From Gyromitra esculenta (Eukaryota > Ascomycota > Pezizomycetes > Pezizales > Discinaceae), in the NCBI GenBank assembly GCA_038503075.1, contig JBCAML010000005.1, positions 2,046,001 to 2,110,000 of the forward strand: a stretch of 64,000 nucleotides of DNA. Reading direction: 5' to 3'. Below the pieces are notes generated by a model, which was not told the origin of the DNA, made no database searches, and was given only the letters and a program-made list of their open reading frames with translations. Shown one piece after another: positions 1-11,979 of this stretch. Numbering within the stretch: position 1 is the first letter of the stretch; every line of letters begins with the position of its first letter. The position numbers and the translations under genes were made by a program.

Positions 1-245
1 AATAGAAGGGGAATAGATAGATGAGTAGATAGAGAGAAGGTAGTCCAGGTGGGGAAAGGGTGCATATACATGTAGTTATAGACATCTGCTTGAGTCATTG
101 TAAAGTTGATATAGAGAGTTGGTGTAGCACAGTGACACTCTGTACCACCGATCTCAGTCAACCAAGCTGAGCCGAACCAGGAACACCAAGAGCCTCACTC
201 TCGTCCCCCCAGCCCCAGATCACAACCCCACCACCCCACCTCACG

Positions 246-851
246 ATGCCCCCCAAGTCCCGCCCCCCAACAATAGAGCTCGTCAAACCGCCGGTCGACT
301 TCTCCCCGTCCATCGTCGTCGCCGAAACCGCTCTTCTAGTGGGTACCCACCGCATCCGCATCGCCGCCAACACGGTGATCCACCCACGCGCCAAACTCAA
401 CTCCACTCTCGGCCCCATTACAATCGGCAAGCATTGCATCATCAGCGAGCGGACGCAACTCACCGCATCCGATCCGGGAGGGCTCACGATCGGCGACGGC
501 GTGGTAGTCGAGGTTAACGCTGTTGTTGAAGCGCGGGAGGTAGGGGAAGGGACGATGGTCGAGGTTGGGGTGAAGATTGGGAAGGGGGCGATTGTCGGGA
601 AGGTATTTCTAACGTTCTCCGTGTACACACTGGATATGAATATCAGCTGACGAAGGGAGAATTGTAAATTGGCGCCTTTGACGAAGATTGTGGATGAGGA
701 GGTCGTGCCGGATGATACAGTGGTGTACGGCGCTGGAGAGAGAAGAATTGATGCTTCAGGGACAGCTGGGGCGAGGAGGAAGCTGCTGGAGAAACATATC
801 GAGAGTTTGAGGGTCTTGATCCCGAGTAATGCGTCGAAATGGATGTCGTGA
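246..851 (+). CDS. DCTN6: Dynactin subunit 6 (p27), left-handed beta-helix protein
   Basis: Two exons, 246-602 and 660-851, give 182 residues; human p27 is about 190. The intron (603-659) has GT-AG ends and a CTGAC branch-like box. It must end at the AG at 658-659 to keep frame; an AG four bases upstream would not. Residues about 35-140 are hexapeptide-type repeats with regularly spaced I/V/L and G (for example TIGKHCII, LTIGDGVVVE, KIGKGAIVGK), the signature of a trimeric-acyltransferase-like beta-helix. The segment APLTKI followed by a VVYG turn and a charged C-terminal helix fits the p25/p27 family. Known role: with p25 it caps the pointed end of the dynactin Arp1 filament and helps select dynein cargo. 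The N-terminal proline-rich start is typical of fungal copies. The fold is clear; the p27 assignment over other hexapeptide proteins rests on length and the C-terminal segment. Confidence 0.85.
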
Positions 852-1261
852 TCAGTGGTTTAATGGGATGGGGTTGGGAGTTTGTGTCTTTGTTTCTAGA
901 TTTCAGGGCCTCTGTTGGTTTTTACTGCTGGTTTGATTCCCTGGGCTTGAATCGCGGTACTCTATATCATCTACATGCGTTCACAGTTCCCCATGAGCCT
1001 GGTGGAGTGGAAGAGCCGATGCTTGATTTCGCGAGATGGACGGCTTCTAAATATAGACCCAAGGCGTTGAGCTGACGTGGAGCCGCAACTTGCAGGGATC
1101 GGCGACGGTTTACGACACATGTCTCCATTCCTGTTCTCGAGCTCTCCCGTTCATTCTCACCCCCGGATTCTCTGCAGCCCCCTCCCCCCCACTACCACAG
1201 CTCTCGATTAATCCCAGGCATCTCTCTCATCGCCCATAGCAGTTTCCCTACTCCTCTCGCC
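852..1261. other. Intergenic spacer, 410 bp
   Basis: Lies between two co-directional genes and must hold the 3' UTR of the dynactin gene and the promoter of the prenyltransferase. A 78-codon reading frame at 839-1075 overlaps the dynactin stop and shows no domain. The last 80 bases before the downstream ATG are pyrimidine-rich (runs of C and CT), as is common in fungal 5' leaders. Confidence 0.5.
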
Positions 1262-2319
1262 ATGCCCACAACACTCCACGGTTCCTCGCGAACCCGCAAA
1301 TGGCTTCTCTCCTCGCCCCCCGTCGAATGGGTCATCGAGCGCACCCAAGAGCTCCTAATCAACGCCCTGCGCCAGGGCTCTGTACCGCAACACGTCGCGT
1401 TTGTCATGGATGGGAACCGAAGGTTCGCGCGAAGTAGCCATATCGAGACGGTGGAAGGACACAACATGGGATTTGAAGCGCTTGCTCGGGTACTCCCCTT
1501 CCCTGTTTCCCTCGCCCAAACAGTGCTAAGATAGTATCACTATAGATCCTCGAAGTCTGCTACAAATCCGGCGTCAAGGTCGTCACGATCTACGCGTTCT
1601 CAATCGAGAACTTCAAAAGGCCGCTCCATGAGGTGAACGCGCTGATGGAGATCGCAAAGATTAAGCTCTCGCAGTTATGTCAGCACGGTGACCTAATGGA
1701 CCGATACGGCGCGAACCTACGGGTCCTTGGCCATCTCCCGTTGCTGCGGAAAGACGTGTTGGAAGTAATCGAGCAAGCCACCGAGATGACGAAACACAAC
1801 AAAAAGTCCCCCCCCCCTTCCCTCTTCTACCATATTTATACTAACTAGAGTAGGGCAATCCTCAATGTCTGTTTCCCTTACACTTCCCGCGACGAAATCA
1901 CCACCGCAATCCGCGAAATCGTATCACTCTCGACGTTACCTCCCTCCCCCTCCCTCTCCTCCACATCCTCCTCTTCCTCCTCTTCAGAAAAGACCGCTAC
2001 CGCCCCAGCACTGATGGACATCGAATCCATCACCGAACAAACCCTAACAGACCACATGTTCACTGCCGACTGCCCACCACTAGACCTACTGATTCGTACC
2101 AGTGGCGTGGAGCGCTTGAGTGATTTCATGTTGTGGCAGTGCCATCGCGACACGGAAATTGTATTTTTGGATTGTCTATGGCCGGATTTCGATATCTGGA
2201 AGTTTTTGCCGATTTTGGTAGATTGGGGTGTTAAGAGGCGGAGGGGCATCAAGAGGGGGATGGAAGGTGAAATGGAGATGGAGATGGAGGAGGATGTGGG
2301 GAAGGTTAAGGTGTTTTAG
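1262..2319 (+). CDS. RER2: cis-prenyltransferase (dehydrodolichyl diphosphate synthase, Rer2/Srt1 type)
   Basis: Three exons, 1262-1489, 1546-1805 and 1854-2319, encode 317 residues (yeast Rer2 286, Srt1 343). Phases 0 and 2 join in frame, and the second intron carries a CTAAC branch site just before its end. Family signatures appear in order: HVAFVMDGNRR at about 44-54 with the catalytic Asp50 that binds diphosphate Mg2+; EGHNMG shortly after; TIYAFSIENF; and RTSGVERLSDFMLWQ near residue 243, the isopentenyl-diphosphate site. The enzyme adds isopentenyl units in cis to farnesyl diphosphate at the ER, making the dolichol carrier for N-glycosylation, O-mannosylation and GPI anchors. A Ser-rich insert (about residues 185-205) and a repetitive Glu/Met acidic C-terminal tail are lineage-specific. 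Rer2 and Srt1 cannot be separated from sequence alone. Confidence 0.9.
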
Positions 2320-5300
2320 GGTGTACTATTCTTATTTTTTTGTGGTGGGTTGGTTGATACCTTATCTTTTTTCTTAAAAGGGGCGGAAGGAGGAAGAGGG
2401 GCGATGGAGGGAGGGGTAATGAACATAAAAATAATAGACTTCTTTTTGCGTTTGAGTCGATTGAAGTCGGGTGGTGGGCTAAGTGGTGTTGTGTGGGAAT
2501 GATACTATTTGCGAGTTAAAGCTAGTTTTTTGTTCCTTGACCTTTTTTTAACAAGGCACAGCAAGGCACAGCTAGATTCTAGATCTTAATACCCAAGTCA
2601 GACTACATACACACCATCAAATGAATAAATGTTTTAACTATTACATCATGTATATAGAATAATCGAGTGATATTGTATGGTCCCGTTTAGAAACCGAGTG
2701 ATATATCGTGTCTATTTCGCATTTTCACCAGACCAATCTTTTTCCAACTGTAGCTAAAAACCAATGCTTCATGCATATAGCTTACAAGCTCTCTTTCAGA
2801 ACTAAAGAGTACAGTTTTATTAATTAAGATCAGTCGGATAGTTTATGGCTAGATACCACTCCTCTAGCATAACGGTTAGTTGTTCTAGTTTCTGCAGCGG
2901 TCCAGTGTAGAATCTCTATGCTCTCCCTCTGGTTGCATAACATACCCAGGCCAGCCTCCCCACCGGAGGGTTTAGCTATAGCATGGTGGTATCTTAACAT
3001 TCCTCTTAGACCTCTATCGCATTCGAGACTACGCAGTAATACTAGCGAAACATATCCAGACCACCACATCAACCATCGAGATATCGAGATATCACCGGAG
3101 TGGCAGCCCAAGACTATGTTTAGTGGCAGGCCTCAGCCTGCGGTTTTTGGTTCCCTCGAAATTCAGCTTATCCTAGCTATAGCCTCTGCTGTTGTGTCTG
3201 GTCTTTCTACTTTAGCGTACGTACTTGGGTTGTAAACTCGAAGTATGGGACGATACTATATGTGGTTATTTTATGCTTATGCTATACTTACATGTATTAT
3301 TATTCGCGTATATCTAGCTCCCCACCCAACTCGCAGTATTTCTCTCATGGATCCTAGGGTAAGGATAACCAGAACAAAAGGCTATACACCTAAACCCTTT
3401 AGGGTAGACTTCAAGTAGACGCAGCTTGCTGTCCACCTACAGCGTCGATTGGTCGCTTTAGTTACCATCTCTAATTCCACCAACGATAGAGAAATGTCAG
3501 CAATAGTTTCGGTGGCAATACAGGAGCAATAAGTATACTCTTTCTCTCTACAGCGTCATTAGATTCACCCTCAAGTGTTGAAACCAAGTTACGTATATCG
3601 CACGAAGTTTTAAGGCACGCATAGAAATGCCATTTCCCAAATGAGGAGCTTAATTTAGCTTCGAAACCGTAGTTATGGATCAGCTATCAAAAAACAAATT
3701 TTACTCTGATATGTCTATATCTCTATAACGCAAGACCAGTATATACATATCTTGACTGAAAGTGGGTGTTTTCGGGGCGAAACCTAAACCTAATAGTTCA
3801 TAGGAACTATATGTAAATATTACGGATCAAGTATTATATTATTATTTTTCAGCACCAAAAGGGCTTTCTACTCTATCTCTTTTTCCGCTCTTGATTATTA
3901 CATGATAGACATTCCCAGTCGCGGTCCTACCTCCTATAGCTACCCATATCCTAGAAATCTACTTTGTCTCGAAGCAAACTTTAAAGGCCTTGCCTGCTGT
4001 CACGTCACTGGTAGAGAAGAGAACCCACGCTCCCCACATATACACTAAAAAGTTGCACGTCCACGTGTGGGCGTGAGTGGTGGAATAGTATCGCCCTTCG
4101 GATTGCAGTATATCTCTAAATAGCCCCATTACGACTTTAGCACAGATAGATAGATAGATATATCGTTTACGCACGACTTTAGCACTCGTAGTCAAGAATA
4201 TGAAATTTCCGAGGCAGAGTTCCCCCGTAATGCTAAGCCCCCACCTAATTTTGAGGTTTTTTTTTTTTTAGATACAATACAGCACCTGACGTGTTCTTTT
4301 TTTTTTTAACGAAGACTCATGAATTATCACCCGACACCATATTACGTCAGTCTAGACTGCTAGATTTACAATACGAGATACCATGCGGCTGGTTCCAGTC
4401 ACGTCTCGCCTCACCCCGTGCGCGTTGGCATCATCGGAACCGTAATTATATAGCGTATTAGACTCTAATTGATCGGAAATTTTAGTCCCTTTCGGAAAGG
4501 TATAGTCGACTGCATATAGCAATGACCAAGAACGAAAGAGTAGAGATATCCTATTATCAGCTGCAGAGTCACTCTTTTAATAGAAAAAAAACCAAGCACC
4601 TAAATAATGTACCTCATGCTCTAATATATATACCAACAACATGCAAACGAATTACACTCATCTAAAGACCAATTTTGTGATAACTCTTCCAACAAAGAAG
4701 TTTTATTTAATTATAGTAACATTTCCCTATAGCCAGGACACTCATTTGAGTACATACCGCGAAGCAAAGAATAAAGCGAAATTAGAGGCGCTAGCGCCGC
4801 TGTCAGAAACCCCCTTTATTGATGCTTGCACCGTAAATAAGAACGAGTGGGGCTGATGTTTAAGAGCGTGGAAATTAGGACTTGGCCGCGCTTCCTTTTT
4901 TGGGCTTGGAGAAACACGGTGCACAAGCACACGGAGACGGTTGTGTGTACCGAATTACGTTAAGATCTAATTTTAGTATCTTAGTCTTGTATTAGGCGAG
5001 CGATAGAGGGGTAATCTTCAGGATAGATTCGGAGAGTTCATACTGCTGTCGGCCGAGATTACACGATGCTTAATTAGGGGTATTGTTGGTTGAAGTTTGT
5101 TGTCTTGTAGCTATAGCCCTCGAACCGAGCAAGAAGCAAGAAAAAGAAAAGAAAAACTTATTTCTTTTTTTCTCCCTTTCTCTCCTTTTCTACACTTTAA
5201 AACTCCTTGATAAACTGTGCGGATCATGCCGTGTCTTCAGATCTCTTGATGAGCTTCTCTGATTAGACATTAGAACGCATGTTCAGTTTGAGCTACATAC

Positions 5301-8300
5301 TCACGGGCTGTCACTCGCTTATTTTGAAACAGCTGTGTTCAGCGGGCTAATTCAGACCACATGGGCATAAACTCTCATGAGGCAATTGAATCCATACCTC
5401 TGATTTATAAACAAGCTTATGGACACTCACAGTTATCGACTTTGTAAGTACCAACCTTAAAGTATCTGATATTACCTACACTTTCTATTAGTTTCCACCA
5501 AGTGCTAGTCTCGAGGACAAATGCATATAGAGGATGAAGCTTACTCACGGTATCTCAATTGAGCTCGGGATAAAAGTTAAATGTACACAGTAACTACACG
5601 CACAAATCGCATGTACCCATTGAATAGATAAATAATACACGAACAAACCGGGTTTACAGGACTTAGTAAACACTAAGATCCGTCCTATGGGGTTAGAGAG
5701 GTTCTACTAGATCATGTATCTCAAGGTCCGGCGAGTGATTGCAGATGCATCTACATAATCCCGTCCATCGAAATCTGGAATGTCACTTCCCTTGACTTCT
5801 TCTAGAATTTTCCTTACTTGACACATGTTATGTCGCTATCGAATTTCGCCCCATGCCGCCTTACTCCGGCTCGAACCTAAATGATATACCCGTGGAAATT
5901 GCCAGACTAAAAGCCCTAGTGTTCGGGTTCCGTGAATGCCGGTACCGAAGAGAGGTGAAGAGAGAATATCCGCATAACGTTTTGGAGTCGGCTGGTTGAA
6001 GGCTTGGGTATAGCACGCAAGGCCTGTGATTCGAATTTGTGAAACTTTACACGACTCGAGTAAATCCTGAAAACTATATCAATCGGCTCATACACCAGGC
6101 AGAGAAAAGTAAGTTGCAAATAAAGGGAAGGATATACAAAACCTGCAGGCTATCCCCGTGAGTAGTGCTGGCGAGTGATCGCACAAATATCTAGAAAATT
6201 CAAAAATCCTCCAGCTTCTGTCAATACCGAGTGCCGGAGAGAAGTAAAAGATTAGTATCCACATGAATTCTGATCCGAGCTCGGTGAACCGATATCCGTA
6301 ATCATGAATTTCCGGTTCGTAAAACCCCGCTCTAGTCCAAAACAAAACAAAACCGGGGAGTACAGGAGAAAAAACAAAATAGCAAGAGAGTACTCCGCAG
6401 GGGGACGAGTGATCGCATGTGTATCCAGAATGTTTGGACACTCTCGGATGCCGAGAATGCCGACGGCCGAAAGAAACAAGGAGGGGGAAAATTCCACATG
6501 ACCGTTCGGACCCAGTGCATTGTTGCATACAATCCAGATCATCGGATCCAAAGGAATCTCCCGCAAATTTCCGTTCCGAGCTATCTGAAGTTTTTATTTC
6601 TCTCTTGAACCTACCACGATTGACTCACCAGGCGCAGAGCTAGGGTAGAGCATATGACAAAGAAATAAAGCTACTTTTTCAGCCTCGGCGACAAAGTCAT
6701 CTCTGATGCACTAATCTCCAGACGAATAATCGAGGACGCTCGCTTCTTGGATAACCTGTAAGAAGATCGAGACCTGTAGAACATTCCGAGGACCAGAGTG
6801 TCATATGACAATTAATCCGGCGGGCCGAGATAGTTCATCCGGATGATGTTGGAATGGAGAAGAAAAAAAAAAAAAAACCCTCGTGACGATTGGCGGTTTT
6901 TAGACTAGCCCTATCAACGTTTTTCTCTCAGTATTTCCTTTTTAGGGTTGCTAGTTCTTCCGATCCCGAGGGAGTGATTAGAGTAGCGAGTCAGCCCAAG
7001 TGGGTCGATTTTCCTCAAGCTTACAGGTCCTGCCGGTAAGGCTTAGTGACGGTATTTACTCTAGTAGTAGCTCTCTCAATGAGGGTCCATACTAGTAAGC
7101 TTAGGCCATAGTACGAGATAAATTTTCAAGGGACCAGTATCAGATTAACTACTCGGGCGAAGCAGGAACTTGAAATGTATATTAGTGATAAAAATATACT
7201 AAAACTAGCCACACCCACTTATTAGGTACTGCAGCGCCACATACGTGGGGCGCGACTGTTGATCCTTAACAAGCTACAACTTTAAAAAGTCGTAATTGGA
7301 TGAAAACCCCAGTTGCTTTGGGTATTTCTAGTTCTTCGGATGTCTATTCTCCGCTGCAATGGAATGTTGGTAAAGTTTAAAGCCTCCCCAAAAAGGTTGG
7401 AGTGTCCTGAGATCGATTACTCTCTTGCACACGTGGCGCGCGGGGTATTTGTTCATATTTTACGCGTATTCGCAGGGCTTACTGCGAATAAATAAAGATG
7501 AGGGAGTAACTCACAGGTCGACGTCTTTACGGTACAACCTGTCAAACGACGGGCCACGAGTCGTCTACGACGTAAGGTGTTTCCTGGAAGAATTTCATGT
7601 TTTGGCCTTATTTTCTTGGCACGTCGTTGAAGTTAGCTCAGATCAAACTTTACTCTTCTTTTTGGGGCATCGGCAACGGGGTTTTCCGGCATCCGGGGGC
7701 CGGAACCATCAAGCACTGTGAAAAGCGATTTTCGCAGTTGCTCCTGTTGAGTAGGAAATGTGGGGCTCCGGGGGCCGAAAGGCCATCGTGTTTTGAGTGT
7801 CTGTTTAAACTCCCTATTTGAAGAAAGTTGGGTAGGTCATGTAGGCGGCTATACTACATAAGCCGTTTGCATAGCGAGATCTTAAAATTTGAGTTTCTTT
7901 GTAAAGTGCTGATACATACTTACCTTACTCCTACGAACAATTAATATCAATTCAGGCAGTGATTAGGATTCAGGATCCCGAGAATGCGAACCGACGAAAG
8001 TACTCTGTATCATGATTTAACTGGGATTTTCTGCTTTTTTTCGACCCCCAAATATTTCGCTATCGCGGGCGATTGTCACGTACCTACATTGTACTTCGGC
8101 TCTGTAGGTATGACATGTGTAACAGGTAAGGGTCACCTTTACATGTTTAGAGTTGTTACGTAGTTACGCCGCGCAACACTGGCAAGTGTTAATCTGCCTG
8201 TCTGCATTTGGCTGCAGGTGTGCATCGTGATACCGGAAACGAACACATGGGGCACACCAACCTTTTATTTCCTATCCACCAGTGAATATGTGGGAGGAAT

Positions 8301-10284
8301 ATCTGTAAGGCTTGCATGGTAGTTTATTGGGTGTGGGCGTTTGAATATGTATCTGGGTATTATGCTAGGCAAGGAAGCAAAAGACGATGGTTGGATAAGC
8401 TATGAGTAGATAATCAGGGTCTGCGTAAAATGGCACAAATGGTTTTAGAGGTTCGTAAAGCAGTGTTACATGTATGTACTAGCCTACCAGATCGAATTAC
8501 TATGTCGCCATGAACAAACACGGTTTGTAGCTTGGCCCAAAGTGTTTGTATCTTCTGTGCACAGAAGCCGTTGGCGAGTACCAATAGGTATATTCCGACG
8601 CCTAGGCCATTATACGTGCATGCTTTTGGCATACATAGATTTATGTAATACCACGATCGGTAGTTACACATACTTTCTTATGGTCCTTCTGGAAGGATTG
8701 AATCAAAAATTAGCGGTTGGTGGTTGAAATCGTCAGCCTCTAGATTTAGAAAATTGCCTGACCCTTGTCGTAAGCAAGATCCGTAACGCTCGGAAAAAAG
8801 CAATTCGAGCGGGGAAGCCGATGAATGAATATTTGAGGTCAATCGAAATCGTAGACCTTCAGAGTCATTAGGAACCAATATTACGGGATCCAGTTGAAGA
8901 AAATTGGGTACGTACCTCATCCCGCACAATATGGTCTGCAGCGACAAAGACTGATATTTACAAAAGCCAAGACTTCAACCACTGAGTGACACATCCTCAG
9001 GGATCCTTGATTGGGTGGGGCTACTTTTATTTCCTAGTCCAGGCTTTGTTTTGTGTTTGAATCGCGCGCGAGCGATGTTACACTGAAAAAAGCACATGGT
9101 GCAGATCACACATCCCAATGCTGAAGAAGAAGCGAATGGGAAATAAAAACCAAGACAATCCGTCGCTTGTGTACAGCGCTGCGGCTCCAAAGGCATGGCT
9201 AGGATAAATCTTGATACACATGGAGGGCTAGTAATCGGGAGCTATGGGCCGGCTTAATTTGTGTGATTCGCTGGACTCGGAGACGGGGGAACAAAAAGTG
9301 CGAGTCCAAAAATTAGGCCGGAATGTACTCTAGGGATGACTCTACGATTGCTACAATGAGATACCGGTTACCAAAGCAAGCGAGCGAAATGATCTTCGAG
9401 GAATAAGCATTCGGCCGATACTGGGGACAAACGTTTTTCTCATGAATCTTGGGACAGGATAGATGCCGATTCGTGAATTGATGTAGATGTGTATGTACTC
9501 TCTGTAGGACTATGAGACATTGTCCGGGTAAGATGGCTAGAAGAAGCGTTCGAGATGGTTGTGTGCGTTTAGGGGGAGGGAGGCTCTGGCTGTCTGGCTG
9601 GCTGCGCATTGTTACCTACTAGTGGGTTAATACTCTTGCCCTTCTTCCTCTAATTCAAGAAGAGCCACCTAGATGTATGCGAGATAAAACAAAGAGATAG
9701 AGTTTTCAGCACAGGGTACCCCATCGTGGTATCCCATGTTTTTCTAGTTATTTGCGGGTCGCTATTCGGATATTCGGAGGCTCCGTCCACCGAGGAAAAT
9801 GTCATACCGGGTTGGTTGTGGTAGCGTCCGCCCGTGCAAGGACATCCACACCACCACTTTGCCTTACCTTGCGCATGCAAAGAAACGCCCGCTCATTAGA
9901 CTTGCTACTACCTAAAGCTACGGGTTATATGATCATGGAGGACCCACCAACCTTCCCACCACCCCCTTCCATAACCCTTCTTATTCATCCCCCCCCCAAT
10001 CTTGCTGCGTCCCCATCTATCCTACTACTCTTACAGATCGTATTTTGCTGCCAACCCCCTCAAGTACAATTATCACCTGTGTCCCCTCCCGAAATTCGAT
10101 AGTGATACTACTGCTATATCCTATCTCGGGGCCCGCTTTATTCGACGTAAATTACAAACTACCGAGCTTCATTAGTTCTCGTTTGCTTTCATCTACGCGA
10201 AGCATTATTCAAGGTGCCTCCCGTGAAGTCCCAGAGCCTCCTCCGCTGCTCGCCATTGAACGTTGAGGGCTCTAGGAGTCGGCC
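2320..10284. other. Gene-free tract of about 8 kb
   Basis: No reading frame here shows a recognisable domain, and the longest frames lie on both strands over the same bases, as expected by chance. The tract is AT-rich with homopolymer runs (T9-T10 near 4260 and 4300, A14 near 6863) and a short GATA-type microsatellite near 4149. Diverged repeat units occur at about 5.7-6.6 kb and 7.96 kb, reported separately. The base composition and lack of order suggest decayed repeat DNA rather than genes. The last 350 bases (about 9930-10284) are C/T-rich and are the likely promoter and leader of the next gene. Confidence 0.6.
5728..6530. repeat. Diverged tandem-like repeat units
   Basis: A box reading GCGAGTGATYGCA recurs at about 5735, 6172 and, as ACGAGTGATCGCA, at 6406. 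A second box (GCCGGAGAGAAG-like, followed by a CCACATGA/CCGCATAA box and a CGG-rich stretch) recurs near 5940, 6232 and 6458. The order of boxes is kept, giving units of roughly 240-300 bp at an estimated 60-70% identity. A further partial unit (CCGAGAATGCGAACCGACG) lies near 7978. They look like old copies of one repeat; no terminal repeats or target duplications were seen. Confidence 0.4.
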
Positions 10285-11979
10285 ATGTCCTTCCTAACCC
10301 TCTTTACAGCAGATGCGGCGGCAGCCCACGGTCACGAATTTTCTCGTCCCAACTCGACCCCAATCCCATATACCCCTCAGATGAAAGATCCCAATTCCCA
10401 AATGCATAGATTATCCTCGCCAGTTCCGACTACAGTTTATGAAGACTCGGATTCTCTATCACCACCACCGCCACCGAGGAAATTAGCACGTTCGAAGACC
10501 TCATATCATTTGGCTCAGCCTCCTCCAGGTTCACACCATTCGTTTAAACCTTCTAGGTCCTTGGTAGTTCAACTACAAAAGTTATCGAATTTTACTCGAC
10601 CCTTACCAACTTTTGATGTCCTTCCTGCGTCAGTATTTGCGCCACTGCTGAAGAGAAAGGTTGGGAAGTTCTTCAATAATGGGGTAGGAATGCAGGATTT
10701 GGTTTTTTTGACAAGTGAGGATTTTGGAGATGATGATGAAGAGGACGATGAAGAAAGTTTGAGTTCAAGGCATGTGGTGGCATCGGTGTCAGTGGGATAC
10801 AAGAAAGTACACGGTGAGGAGGGTAAGGGATTAAAGGTAACGATTATACGGTTGGACAACGGACCACAATGGGAGGTTTCACAGAACATTGCAGGTGGTT
10901 ACGAGTTTATTGCACAGGAGGATGATGGAAACATTTTGGTGGCTAGATGGAATCCGAAATCCACAAACCCAAGAAGAAAATCCTACCAAACACAAAATAG
11001 CGATTCTGGAGAAGAGGAAAAGAAATTCCAGTTCAGTCTTGTCAATCCTGACTCGAGAAAGCACCCTATTTTGGCTAGTTTGGCGAAACAAACGATAGAG
11101 ATCAACGACCATTACCCGCTACCATCAATGAATTCTCCATTAGCTTCTCCAGCTACCACTCCGCCGCAGTCGAGGTCTTGTTCGCCTGTGAATATGAGTC
11201 CGTTGGGGGTCGCATTCCAAATGTCAGATGAGAGGGTTATGGTAAAAACGAGCGAACATATGAGATCGTTAATTCTGGTTTCTGGTATCTGGGTGGCCTT
11301 GCGGGAGGGATTAGTGACGAGCAACATGCGTTTGGATGAACCAGTATCAGCCTGTCCTCTTTCGCCTTCCTCTTCCCTTTTCCCCAACGGCAGACTGTCA
11401 CCAACAAATGTTCGACCAGCTATCTCGGGAAGATCAGCATCAGACCCTATTGGGAAAGGTTTGTTCGACAATCAGTCAACTATTCGGAGACCCACTAGGA
11501 CCAACACCATGATGTCGCAGGGTACAACAAATCCGTACCGTCACAGCATCAGCCCGGAAGACTCGGAGCATATCGCACCTCCTCGACGAGCAAACTCTCT
11601 CGGAGTTCCAATTACCCGCAATAGAGCACACACAACCGGTAGCGTTCGCCGGAACTTCGGTCATAGTTCGCCAGTCCCAGAATCATCAAGATCGGTTACC
11701 AAACCGAGTACTCCCGAACCTCCTAAGCCAGCAACAACAAGAGTCCCAGTATCGCCAACAACACCACCGGCAATTGGATGTCTCAATAGACGGTTTGTAG
11801 GGCATAAGCATACGAATTCTGTGTCTCTACCGAATAGCCCCGCAAAATATCGGGAGAAACAGAAAGTGGCGCCGGTGGCGAGTCCGGTGGAAGAACTGCA
11901 GAAGTGCGAGAGAGAGAAAAGGAAATGGGGGAGACACATCAGAGGGTTGGTGAATATGCTGAAGAGGGCTACATCATGA
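10285..11979 (+). CDS. Conserved-looking fungal protein of unknown function, low complexity
   Basis: Single-exon gene of 564 residues. I do not recognise the family. Residues 1-90 are Ser/Pro/His-rich and contain a polyproline run (SPPPPPRKL). Residues about 90-260 look folded: hydrophobic and aromatic patterning, LPTFDVLPASVFAPLLKRK, an acidic insert (FGDDDEEDDEE), then alternating beta-like segments around WEVSQNIAGGYEFIAQ and ILVARWNPK. Residues 300-345 form another structured piece (HMRSLILVSGIWVALREG). Residues 350-530 are disordered and rich in Ser, Pro, Thr and Arg with many SP/TP sites, suggesting a phosphoprotein. The C-terminus (EELQKCEREKRKWGRHIRGL) is a basic helix. It is real by length, start context and the contrast between folded and disordered parts, but no function can be assigned. 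Confidence 0.75.
   Translation: MSFLTLFTADAAAAHGHEFSRPNSTPIPYTPQMKDPNSQMHRLSSPVPTTVYEDSDSLSPPPPPRKLARSKTSYHLAQPPPGSHHSFKPSRSLVVQLQKLSNFTRPLPTFDVLPASVFAPLLKRKVGKFFNNGVGMQDLVFLTSEDFGDDDEEDDEESLSSRHVVASVSVGYKKVHGEEGKGLKVTIIRLDNGPQWEVSQNIAGGYEFIAQEDDGNILVARWNPKSTNPRRKSYQTQNSDSGEEEKKFQFSLVNPDSRKHPILASLAKQTIEINDHYPLPSMNSPLASPATTPPQSRSCSPVNMSPLGVAFQMSDERVMVKTSEHMRSLILVSGIWVALREGLVTSNMRLDEPVSACPLSPSSSLFPNGRLSPTNVRPAISGRSASDPIGKGLFDNQSTIRRPTRTNTMMSQGTTNPYRHSISPEDSEHIAPPRRANSLGVPITRNRAHTTGSVRRNFGHSSPVPESSRSVTKPSTPEPPKPATTRVPVSPTTPPAIGCLNRRFVGHKHTNSVSLPNSPAKYREKQKVAPVASPVEELQKCEREKRKWGRHIRGLVNMLKRATS

Noticed and set aside
839..1075. 78-codon frame after the dynactin gene
   Set aside because: Overlaps the dynactin stop, lies in the expected 3' UTR and has no recognisable sequence.
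2830..3235. Frames of about 93 and 105 codons on opposite strands
   Set aside because: They cover the same bases, resemble no family and show no splice-linked continuation.
4258..4310. T-runs as possible LINE tails
   Set aside because: No target duplication and no element sequence on either side; ordinary homopolymers.
6088..6643. Cluster of overlapping frames up to 146 codons on both strands
   Set aside because: They coincide with the diverged repeat units; multiple frames open on both strands indicate chance openness in a GC-richer repeat.
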